Assembly (NCBI GenBank): GCA_965178125.1
Contig: OZ237742.1
Span: forward strand, 1,240,001-1,304,000
Direction of reading: 5' to 3'
Source of the DNA: Bilabrum cf. latius
Lineage: Eukaryota; Bigyra: Bicosoecida; Bigyra; Bicosoecida
Length of the DNA: 64,000 bases
Positions within the stretch are counted from its first letter, which is position 1; every line of letters starts with the position of its first letter. Positions 54,715 to 64,000 of this stretch are shown here, piece after piece. A program made the position numbers and the translations under genes. The notes below the pieces were generated by a model. It saw only the letters and a program-made list of their open reading frames with translations, was not told the DNA's origin and did no database searches.

Positions 54715-55905
54715 GGAAAGGTCAAAGACAGAGTCAGCAGGGACACTATTCGGCTGGGCAAGTCGTAGGTGCTGGGTACTGTCGCTGTGCCTGAGTCAGA
54801 GATATGTTGTGCCAGGGCACAGAACATGTGATTATTGCGCCGGTTGTACATCAGCCAGAAGTCTGGTAGAAAGCGCTAGATCTAGCATAGCAAAATCGTG
54901 TTTGAAACAGCAAAGGGCATGTCCTCAGCAGGACGACGCGCCCTGACATAGTCAGTCGCCCTCATCGCTGGCCGACAATTCGCCACTGCGAGCGAGCTGC
55001 ATCTCATCAGCATGAACCAACTTGCCGGCCGCCGTCATCGCAGTCGGATCGTCATACCTCCCTGCGGTGATCGACACCTCTGCTGCGACCCCGGTCTACA
55101 TTGAAGTAGCAGCCGCCACCCGTGTGCGGCTGCAGATGATCTGATCACCACAGCCGCACCACCCACAGACACGAGGGCAACCAACAGCGACTCACCGACG
55201 ACTGCCACGGCCACTGCCAGTGGGGGCAGGGCACTCAGGCCTCCGCCCTGCCCGTCCCCGTTTCCTCCAAGGCCGATGCTCCACTCGCCTTCGTCCTCGC
55301 CTGAACCACCACCACCGGCAGCCGCCCTAAACCATAAGTTCCAGCAGCGCCTCCGGCAGCGCCTCTGGCAGCGCCAGGCGCTGCAGCCACCTGCGCTTTG
55401 CCCAACTCTACCACAGCCACACGGGCGGCGGCGCCCCCCCCCAATGCTCTGATACGCAATCCATTGATCGATAACATGTTGTTTCTAGCTACTTTAAATG
55501 TACGCATTCGTGAAAAGGAGTAAGCATGCATGTGCTTGAAGATGCCCTTCGGTTCGTAGGGCACGCACAACCACCGCAAGCTTGGGTTGGCATAGGATCT
55601 GATGCCGTCTGGTGGGATCGGCGCAACTTCCTTGGGTAACACAGAATCCGGGATCGTGGCAGCTGCAAGCAGACGTGTGCGTGTTTGTGCTAAAAATAGA
55701 ATAATATCATTGATACGGATCGATTAGCATGTGTTACAAGCATCATCATAGCAGAATTGCCAGATCGGCATTTTGCCACCATGCGCACACCCGACGCCGC
55801 GACCAGCCTGCGACGCTGTTCCTGGCCTCGAGCGATGTGCAAAATCTTGGGCGGGAGCCTATCTAGGCATTGGCAGACCGAAAATAGGCATTGGTCCTGC
55901 TGCGG
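54715..55905. other. Intergenic region, no convincing gene
   Basis: 1.19 kb. A minus-strand open frame at 55642-55235 contains a somewhat protein-like stretch (LRWLCVPYEPKGIFKHMHAY) but lacks an ATG at its start and turns into Ala/Gly-rich sequence. It could be an exon of an unresolved spliced gene. Confidence 0.4.
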
Positions 55906-56241
55906 TCAGTTCGCCTTCTCCCTTTCCCTCTCTTCTGCGTTCTTCTTGGACTATTCCTCGAACCATTTGTCAAACGACTTGCCGAGCTCTGAGTTGGGAG
56001 CCACGACGGCGATGAGAGACCAGCCACCGAGCGCCGCGCACGCGATCACCACTAGCCCGTAGAGGAGGGTCTGGTATGCGACTGCTGCACCGGAAATGCC
56101 GATCATCGCGAAGAGGGTGCCGCTGGCCGCAGCTGCGTCGGTGTGCAGCACGTAGAGATCGTTGCAGACGTACCCTGCAACACCGATGCCAATCACCACG
56201 AACACCAGCTTCATAAAAAGACTTGGCTTATGATCTTCCAT
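55906..56241 (-). CDS. Small membrane protein with about three spans
   Basis: 111 residues, ATG to TGA. Hydrophobic segments: LFMKLVFVVIGIGVAGYVC, ASGTLFAMIGISGAAVAY, and YGLVVIACAALGGWSLIAVV. A charged C-terminus follows: KSFDKWFEE, then TAG (55953-55951, read as Gln), then SKKNAEEREREKAN and TGA. Under the standard code the protein would lose a 14-residue Lys/Glu-rich tail that looks genuine because it continues the amphipathic helix. Family not recognised; the size suggests an accessory subunit of an ER, plastid or mitochondrial membrane complex, but nothing decides between them. Confidence 0.72.
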
Positions 56242-56584
56242 GTCCTCTGTCTTTGCTCCTTAAGTCTTGTTCTGGCTGTTTGTATGTGCAAGCATCCTAT
56301 TGCCACCAGTCGCACAACGTGGCACTTTCGGCTCCGATTCGAGAAAGTTCTCGGAATGCTATTGCGTGTTGACGGGATCTTGCCGGGCGACCATTAGCCG
56401 AGAGAGAGCAAGCACCACACGTGACAATAACGGATTGGCAGCAGCTTTCCACTCAGCATTGAAGAAGTAGCAGCACACGACATCACGGAGGCACAGAGGC
56501 TGCCGAGGACAAAATGAGAACGGATTGCGGCTTCAGTAACTTAAAACGTGTGCGCCACAGCGCGACAAGAATCACCAGTGCCCC
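56242..56584. other. Tandem (minus, minus) intergenic region
   Basis: 343 bp between the 3' end of the Cys-motif protein gene and the start of the small membrane protein gene. It must hold the latter's promoter. No motif recognised. Confidence 0.4.
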
Positions 56585-59500
56585 TCACGCGTTGGCTCCA
56601 CCCCCGACACCCCTGGTCCTCCTGAGTACCTGGCTCTCGTGCCCCACAGTGGCATCCCCGGGCCGAAGCACGGGGGCCTCCTGCACCAGGTCGAGAAAGG
56701 CAGCCCCGGACACCTGCCGCCCCTGCCAGTTGGCCCCGACGGCACCGCTTGCCGCTACCGCCTGCAGCTGCGCGCGGCTGAGGGCCCGCAGCATCCCGGT
56801 CCCGTCGTCCGCCCCCAGCTACGGCGCAGCGGCACGGCCCGCCACCCGCGGCACGACCTGGCCGTGGCCTCGCACCAGCACCACGGTGCCCCCCTCCATA
56901 GGGTGCAGCTGATCCGCAGGCACCGTCCCCGCCGGCCCCAGCCCCGCCTCCAGCCGCCCCGAGAGCGCGTGCGCAAGCGCCGCCGCCTGCGTGGCGGGCG
57001 GGCGCACCCACCCCGCCTGTAGCGCCCTTGTCTCCGCCCGCCGACTCAAAGACAGCTGCCTGCTGATGGGCCGGGAGCCAGTGCCCGCCATCACCTCGGG
57101 CCCAGCCAGCGCCTCCCGGCCCGGCCCCTGCAGCGGCGGGACCAGCATCCTGAGGCCCGGCATGTGGGCCATACGCCCGTCCTGCAGCATGTACCCCACC
57201 CGTGGATCGGCCGACCGTGCCGTCACATCAAAACCGGGCTGGTCGATGGACTCGGCTTCGAAACCACTCAACGAACCGCTGCCCATGTCCAAGCCAGGGG
57301 TCGCCAAAGTCCTGCTAGCAGAAGCCCCCGCAGCTCCTTTGGCCTCCTCAACCTCTGCTCCAATGCCTCGGCCCCCTGCCGTCCATTCGAGCTGCAGCTG
57401 CCTGGGTGCACGCACCGTGCTGCGACCGTCCTCGCCCGGCCCTGCCTGCAGCTGCAGCACCATGCTCCCCTCCCTACCCGCGCTGCCCCTCTCCATCCCC
57501 GGGGTGGGCCTTCCCTTCCGGTGCGCCCCGCCGTGCAGCACGTGCTCTGGCTCCTGGAGCCGAAGCACCAGAGGCCCCACCGAATGGGTCAGTCGCCCGG
57601 GGGTCCGCGGGTCCACACCGGCGGCAGAGCCCGCCCACGCCTCCCTAGGCAAGAGGGCTCGGTCCATGGCAGCCTGTGCCTCGTCACCGCGGGGGAAAGC
57701 TGCGGGGGCGGCGCCCACGTCCCGGCGCACCTCCACCCGCCAGAACGACCCCGCTGACGGCGCGATGTTCCTCTGCAGGAAGGCCTTGTAGTGCCCGTTA
57801 CACGCGCGCCCCTGGGGCGTGGGGAACATCAGCACGTGCAGCCTCCTCCTCCCCGACGATTTCTTGCACAGGTCCCCGATGCAGCCAGCGGCCGCAGTGG
57901 GCCTGGCCAGGGCCCGCGGCCTCGCGTCCAGGAGGAACCCCCCGAGCTGCGAGGGAACAACCAGGGAACAACGGGTGTTCCACTCGGCGCCCATGGCCAG
58001 CAGCATGGCCCAGGCAAGGAACTCGACGTGGGTCGAGTCGGGCAGGACCAGCCGACGGGTGCGGCCCAGCATCGGGTCGTGGCATATGCACTCCACCGGT
58101 GGATTGAACTCACGCCAGCGCAGGAGGCTGTCCCTGTCCAGCAAGCCCACCGCCGAGGAGGCCGCCAGTTTGGACGTGTGTGACACGAAGGGCGTCTGGT
58201 CCACCCCGGGCACTGGCCCGCTGCCACTGCTGCTGCTGCTGCTGCCTGGGCGGTTCGATGAGGACGAGGATGAGGGCAAGGAAGGCGCACCGGCGGGTCC
58301 TGCCAGTCCCCCCACGGTGCTGGACGGCACGTCTTTGGCCACCCTCAGGCTGGGCGCCAGGCTCAGAGAGGAGGACCTCAGCACCAGCGGGCCCTTGGGC
58401 ACCTTGGCCAGCCGGGGCTCTGCTGATGGGTCACTATCTGTGCCCCGGTGCTGGTGCTGGTGCTGGGAGCCTGTGTTGGGCTTTCCTGCATTTGGCGTCT
58501 CTGTGTCCGTCCTGGGCGCAGCTCCCATGCTGCTGCGCTTGCCTCCTCCGTGCACTGCTGCCGCACCACCGCGCGATGCACCCCCGGCACCACTGGCCCC
58601 GTGAGTGCTCCGCCTCCTGCTCGCGCGCCTCCGTCCGTGCCCGGGACCCGGCTCGGGCAGCCTCTCCGGGCTTGATCCGAAGGCGTTCCCGATGAGTTCT
58701 TCCAGGGCGTGCGAGGCTGCGTCGGGCAGCTGGGCCGCGGCCTCCTGCGTGCTGGGCGCCTCCGCCCCGCCCAGCCGGGACTTGGGGCGCGCACTCGTCA
58801 CACCAGCGCGCGACGGCACATTCGCCCCGTTCTCCATTCCCTTCTCCGATTCCCCCCCTCCCGGTCCAGTTGCAGCCACCTTGCTGCCCTTGCTCGAGCG
58901 GCGCCTCCCACCTGTCCCGCCTGTCCGGTCCTTGCCTTTGCTCTCGTCCTCGTCCTTGTCATCGTCCTGCAAATCCTCCGGGACGGGCACCCCCAGCACA
59001 CGCGCGAGGCCCACCAATCCCAGGCCAGCCGCCTTGGCCTGCTCCATCGCTGCCTTCACCTACTCGGGACCTGGGGGCACCCTGCTGCCGCCGGTACCAC
59101 TTTCACCCACACCAGCTGAAGCGCCTCCCTCGTTCCCCGATGCTTTCGACTCCGAGTCCCCTAGAACCCCCCCACCCCCCTCCGCCAGCCGCCGCTGCAC
59201 CGCCCTCGCCACCCCTGCCGCCAGCCGCGCCCTGGCGGCATCCCTCTGTTCCCTCCTCGCCTGCGCCGCCTCCTGGTCCTCGTCCACCGCCACGAAGGAG
59301 CCAGCCGCTGCGTGACCCGCCGCGCGGGCCCCCGACCGGTCGAAGGCCGCCACACCCGCGTGCCTCCCGAAGGTGGTCTTGATCCTGCCCCCCGGGGACC
59401 AGCAGGCGGGGCAGCCCACCTCTCCCGTCCCGCAGATCTGGCAGCCCTCCCGCGCCCACAGGGGCCAGTCGGGGCGGGGCGCGGCCGCGGCGGCCGCCTG

Positions 59501-59992
59501 CTGCTCGGCGTCTCGGGCGGCCCGGGCTGCATCCAGTTTGGATTCGGAATCGAGGACCCTGCTCGCCGCGATCGACGAGGCGCCAAGGGTGCTGGCACCC
59601 TGGGAAGCCCGGCGGGAGGCAGGGGCGCCGATGGCAGAGCCTTGCGCACCAGCCGCGATCGGAGGCAGCGCCTATAACCTGTCGTTAGATGTAGCGTCTC
59701 CTTTTGCGACTGGCGAAACGTGGGAGGGCAGAGGCCCGGGAGTTGCCGCAGATCCGTTGATAGCTTCAATCGCTTGCAGCTGCTGCCGGAAACCCCCTTC
59801 TACCGGCATACCGCTAGCTGCCGCCATGCGAGCCTTTCGTCTGAGTGCTTGCAGTTTCCGAAGCCTTTTGTCCCTCTGCCGTCGCTTCTCTTTCTTGGCA
59901 GCCTCCGCAGTTGCAGTCGTCTCCTTGGGATCAGTCTGACCTTCTGCCTGGTGGCCACGAGAAGCGGCCCGACTGCTGGCACCATTCTCCAT
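56585..59992 (-). CDS. Large low-complexity protein with a CxxC...CxxC zinc-binding-like motif
   Basis: One exon, 1135 residues, TGA stop. The start ATG at 59992 precedes a basic coiled-coil-like stretch (KKEKRRQRDKRLRKLQALRR). Around residues 180-200 is CQICGTGEVGCPAC, spaced like a small zinc ribbon. A long Ser/Gly/Lys-rich linker leads to a denser region at about 58130-57720 (LLRWREFNPPVECICHDPML; EFLAWAMLLAMGAEW; RRLHVLMFPTPQGRACNGHY; GSFWRVEVRRDV) that looks like a folded domain I do not recognise. TAGs at codons 107 (59674), 311 (59062) and 1058 (56821) are read as Gln; one lies between the zinc motif and the core domain, so truncation there would remove most of the protein. It carries one GVTSA word (58792). 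Function unknown. Confidence 0.78.
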
Positions 59993-60545
59993 GGCCACAG
60001 AAGCCTTACGAGCACAAAGAATCGAACATGAAATCCTAGTGGGAGGGTTGCGACCCACGAAGCTGAAAATCAGAACTCGACAGTTGCGTGTACCAAGACA
60101 CTGCCATGTAGACCGGACAAGATCGGGCTCATTTTGGCGGCTCTCATCAACGATTTGCTAATAGCTGAGCTGAAACCGTCGAAACTATTCAGTTTAGTTT
60201 CAGCAGACTCGCGTAGCTGTCCCCAAGAGCCTTGTTGAGTGAGATTCGGCCCAGCAAGCTTTTTCGTCGATTGAGGCAGTCAACACGGGAATCCCGCCAC
60301 CAGCGGAGCCCTCAGAGTACCACCAGACCAGTGCATCCCGCTGCAGGAGAGAGCACTAATTAGTAAATATCCAGCTCTCGTGAAAGGGCCTATCGACGGC
60401 ATTTTCACTCCAGGGATTCCGCTGTAGAGATTCGGTCCACCGTTGCGTGGCACCCGAGCTCTGCACTGCCGGATCCAGCCTGAATTTATTCAGTCATACC
60501 AACAGAGCTGGAAGTTCCCCCCCGCTCATATTGGTGGTGCGAGCT
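59993..60545. promoter_or_regulatory. Divergent intergenic region
   Basis: 553 bp between two divergent large genes. Base composition is balanced; there are several AT-rich words (TTAGTAAATATCC, TGAATTTATTCAG). Promoter function is inferred from position. Confidence 0.4.
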
Positions 60546-63500
60546 ATGGAGGCGGAAGATAGGGTAGTGGGGATCAGCTAGTCTCAGCTCGGTAAACTCG
60601 GTGAGGCGGGGCACGTTGCCCCGCTTGGAAGCAGTCACGAAGAGTCAGCGAGTACAGAGCTAATAAGAAGACAAATTAGGCGAGCAAGCTGCTCATTTGT
60701 AGAAGCGTGGAAGGGACAGGAACTAGAATTGCCAAATGTGCCCGCTGATCTTGAGCAAGAGGTTCGCGCTGCAGAACGCGCCGCTGCAGCCGCAGCGAAA
60801 GCGACAAATGCTCCCGCCACACAGCCCAAAGATGCTACAAGGATGGAAACAGCACTGGATGGTGAAGGGTGGGCGCGCGTGGCCGCTGCCTGGGTGCTCG
60901 TGCTCGCCTCATCTCGTGCGCAGGCGGCCATGCTGGCGGCCAGGCATGCCGTGGCCACGGGCGAGCTTGCGACCGGCCAAGCGCCCTCCATTGAGGCGGG
61001 GACGCGCACGGGCGCCCTCCTCCTCGCCCTGCGAGCCGCCACACACTGCCTGCCCTCCCCCTCACCGGAGCAAGCAGCCGTGGAGGCCGAGTGGAGGCGC
61101 ATCGATCGAGCAGGTGGGGAAGGAGGGGCAGCAGGAGGAAGACTCGCTACCCAAGAGCGGCGGCGGGTCCTTGGTGCAGTGGTGGATCTCTGCGGAACCG
61201 GATTGGCGCCGCGCATGAGTGCAGGCGATGCGGTGTGCGCCAAGCAGCGGCCCGGCAGCAGGGGCAGGCCGGGGCTCTCGAGGGTCGCCAGGCTCTCTGC
61301 GAGCGCCAGCGGGCAGGTGCTCCGAGCGCCGCTGTAGCATCTGCTCGGTGGCGGGGGCGAGCACGGAGAAGGGTGGATCGGTGGCGCCGGTGGGGGAGAG
61401 AGCGTGACGAATGCGCTGCTGGCATCGGGCGGGTACTCGCAGGCAGTGGTGCTGCGGGAGTGCGTGTCGGCTTCAGGGAACAAGGGCAGGGGCGCAGCCG
61501 TGCACTCGTCACGCGGTGCGGTGTCTCCGCATGGCCTGTCCCGGCTGCCCCCAGGGGAACTTGCGCTCGCCAGGGGGTGGCAGGCAGGCTCTCCGCTGGC
61601 GGTGGGGCGCAGTGGTGGTGGGGGGGCAGGTGCGTGGGGAGCGCAATCATCGTCTTCGGCCGGGTCTGAGTTTTTGAATTCCTCCTCTTCTTCATCTTCC
61701 TCCTCCTCCGCCTCCGCAAGGGGCGTGGTGCTGGCAGGGAATCCGCTGGGCCGCGTGGATGCGCGTCGGTGGCTTTGGGGGCGGGTCGGGGCGGCCACAC
61801 TGAGCGAGGAACAGGAGGACGCGGCGGGGCTTCGGCGGCAGGCGGGGCTGCTGCTGATGGAAGACCGGCGGAGGGAGGGGCAGGAGGGCAGTGCAGGGAA
61901 CAAGGGCCACAGTGTCCCGGGTGGTGGAGATGCAGGTCAGGCCGGGTCGGAGCGTCGCATGGGGCAGCTGGCAGACCGGCGCGAGCTGGTGTCCATCTCA
62001 CTGGGAGCAGTGCTGGGAGCTGGCAGGCCTGGGCATGGAGACGTCGGGCCGGGGGGTTGGTGGGAGCGTGCTCTGCGCGCGTGTGACGAGTGCGGGGTCT
62101 GGAGCGCCATGCACCGATTGCTTGAGCTGGGTGGCTGGGGACTGTCACGGCGAAAGTTGAAAGCAATCGACTCGCCGAGCGGTGGGGGCAAGGGAGGGCG
62201 CGCCCATTCTACCACTGCCGGTACTGTTGGCAGCGCGGGCCAGCCGGGCGCTGCCAACTCGGCGTCAATCCCCGAAGCCAAGCACGGCAGCCGAGGAGAG
62301 CCCGCCTCGCCCCCCAGGGGTAGCTTGCGCCGCAGCAGCGGGAGGACGCCCAAGCGGTCCCCTCGCGCGCGGTCCGGGACTGGCAGCACCCCTTCCCCTT
62401 CATCGTCCTCGTCTTCAAGCAGCGGCAGTAGTGGCACCCAGGGCACAGGGGCAGACACGGCCGGCAGCAACGGGTCCAAACCACCGGTGGATCGCGCGCC
62501 TTCCCAGCAGCAGCTCCACGAGCTGGAGCCTAGTCCGGCAGAGACCGTGGCCATGCTGCGAAAAGGGCCCGCGCTAGGGGTGCTTCCTTTCTTTGGTCTG
62601 TGCGCCGCGAGTGCGACCTGCCTGGGGCAGGCCCAGCAGCTGGCCGGGGTGCCTCGAGGACCCGGCTCCGAGGCGTTCCCCGGGCTGTTCTCCGTGCAGG
62701 TGTGCTGGCCCGAGCTGCGAAGTGCAGAGGAGCAAGTAGCTCTGCTGGAAGTGGCCCGCGAGTTCGTGCTGGGGCGGGAGGGCATGGGGAAGAAACTGCC
62801 GAGGGGCACCGAGCTGCAGGGCACCGAGCAGCAGGGCAATGGGGAGCTGCTGGGCGCGATTGGGGCTCAGTTGGACCGTGTGGCCGGGAAGATCCTCAGG
62901 AGTGCAGTGCCTCAGGGGTGGGACGGGCGCGCCAGCGGGCCAGGAGCGTCCGTGGATCTTGCGGCCGGCCTTTGGGTCTCACCAGGCCATGGCTTTGGGA
63001 CAGGGCCAGGGACAGGGACAGGGACAGGTGCCGTGTCTGCCGCTCCCTTGGTTGACCGGCGCATGGTGAGGAGGAGGTATCGGGCGAGGCAGTGCCTGTC
63101 TCGGTGGGTGCACCGGAGGGCGCGCGGGCGGGGTGCATCAGCGACCCACGTTGTGGACTAGGGCCAGAGCCAGGATCAGGATCAGGGCCAGGGCTAGAGC
63201 CAGAGCACACCGCTGCTGCAGCCGTCGATCTCCAGCGATGTGGTCGAGCCACAGGAGGGCGACGAGGTCGATCGATCACACTCGATCTCGGCGGAGATGT
63301 CCTCGGACAGCGACGGCGTGGAGTCAGAGTCGGGGAGCGACGCGGATGCCCTTGAGGCGGACCAGGCCGACGACTCGGCCCGCCGCAGGTCCCTGCAGCT
63401 GGCGAGGGCCATGGCGCGGCGGCAGGCAGCCGAGTAGGCAGAGCAACGCAATGCGATGCACCCTTGGGTGCGAGCAGGTAGAGCCGCAGATACCGCCCAT

Positions 63501-64000
63501 CAAATCGGTGGAAGCGAGGATCCGCACACGCCGGACTCTCCGATGGGCAGTCTCGGGCTGCTAGACGCCGCCGGTGTGCTGGCCTCGCTGACCCCAGCGC
63601 GGGGGCACCGTCGTGCGATGCACCCGGGGGGTTCGTAGTCCTTGCAGCGGCCGCCGGGCATGCTCGGAGCCAAGCGGTCCAGGGAACAAGCCCTGGGGCT
63701 CGGCGGGGAGACAGAGGGGGCCGCACCCGTCAGGACACCGCCCCGGGGTCACGCCGGGCACGGCCCGGGGAACAGCCCTGGGTCCGGCAGGGCGGGCACA
63801 GGATCGTCTAGCTCCCTATCGATGAGCAGCCCTGCGCGAGGGGGGCGGGGGCCAGGGGGCCAGCGGCGGGGGGCGCAAGCAAAGGCCCGGGGCTCGCAGA
63901 CAGCGCCCCGCAGCAAGCTGGGCGCAGGCGCGGCCGTGGGCTCCACGGTGCAGCAGCTGCTCTCCCAGACCAGGGAACAGGAGTGGGAGTTCCGGGCCAG
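60546..64000 (+). CDS. Large low-complexity protein (partial, 3' end beyond window)
   Basis: At least 1151 codons in one frame. The ATG at 60546 is the first in frame and gives ISQSQLGKLGE with TAG at codon 12; a later start near 60843 is possible. Helix-rich blocks: WARVAAAWVLVLASSRAQAA (60868-60930), VWSAMHRLLELGGWGLSRRK, and GVLPFFGLCAASATC...FSVQVCWPELR (about 62575-62720). The segment 63156-63206 is a Q-dipeptide repeat in which TAG twice replaces CAG. Basic (MVRRRYRARQCL), acidic and Ser-rich stretches follow, with VQQLLSQTREQEWEF at the window edge. In-frame TAGs: 60579, 61335, 63159, 63195, 63435, 63636. I do not recognise the family. It is head-to-head with the Cys-motif protein gene and shares its compositional style. 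Confidence 0.75.
63156..63206 (+). repeat. (x-CAG)n dipeptide repeat with TAG at two CAG positions
   Basis: Codons alternate GAC/GGC/AGC/GAT with CAG: D-x-G-Q-S-Q-D-Q-D-Q-G-Q-G-x-S-Q-S. The two x codons (63159-63161, 63195-63197) are TAG, each one transition away from the CAG that fills every other even position. Confidence 0.95.

Noticed and set aside
55235-55642. A 135-codon minus-strand ORF.
   Set aside because: Starts without ATG, half of it is Ala/Gly-rich, and there is no family match; not enough to call a gene, though it might be an exon.
996-63638. The TAG-interrupted frames are decayed pseudogenes or carry sequencing errors.
   Set aside because: Random decay would also give TGA, TAA and frameshifts. 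None was found in about 20,000 codons, while TAG appears 62 times, including in single-copy-type essential genes such as RPS3.

Overview
This window is nuclear DNA of an unidentified, GC-rich unicellular eukaryote. The signs are short GT-AG introns with mostly GTGAG donors, a cytosolic ribosomal protein uS3/RPS3, the oligosaccharyltransferase subunit STT3, the ciliary assembly factor WDR92 (which suggests motile cilia), and very large, often intron-free genes. It carries a non-LTR retrotransposon and two local segmental duplications.

The main result is that the standard genetic code does not work here. Nearly every real gene is broken by in-frame TAG, yet the reading frame, the domains and the conserved motifs continue across each TAG to a TGA or TAA. 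I counted 62 in-frame TAGs in ten cellular genes and one retrotransposon ORF. I found no in-frame TGA or TAA inside them. Thirteen ORFs with a visible 3' end finish in TGA (10) or TAA (3), never TAG. At three kinds of diagnostic site TAG stands where glutamine is expected: the QAGFR and PQG motifs of the reverse transcriptase, and a (xCAG)n dipeptide repeat. I therefore read UAG as Gln, with UGA and UAA as stops. All CDS entries use that reading, so a standard-code annotation would split most of these genes into fragments.

Layout. 1-9165 (-): giant EF-hand protein, 3' end outside the window. 9661-13713 (+): CKAP2-like protein. 13753-17190: 1.7-kb tandem duplication that copied the tail of ZC3H15. 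16610-18331 (-): ZC3H15/TMA46 without zinc fingers. 18488-19537 (+): RPS3. 20326-21769 (-): WDR92. 22084-25142 (+): STT3. 25001-28044: second duplication carrying two secreted cystatins (-) and a spare STT3 tail. 28133-40037 (+): 3937-residue secretory protein with a concanavalin/LamG-like region, Sel1 repeats and a C-terminal membrane anchor, resembling SEL1L/Hrd3. 40507-45594 (-): SRCR receptor with several membrane spans. 45926-50170 (-): 5'-truncated LINE. 50671-54714 (+): type I surface protein with a mucin-like stalk. 55906-56241 (-): small membrane protein. 56585-59992 (-) and 60546-64000 (+): two large low-complexity proteins, the second running off the window.

Most genes sit in head-to-head pairs over 98-553 bp, implying bidirectional promoters. 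Two groups share a theme: translation (RPS3 with ZC3H15) and the secretory pathway/cell surface (STT3, cystatins, the SEL1L-like protein, the SRCR receptor, the surface protein).
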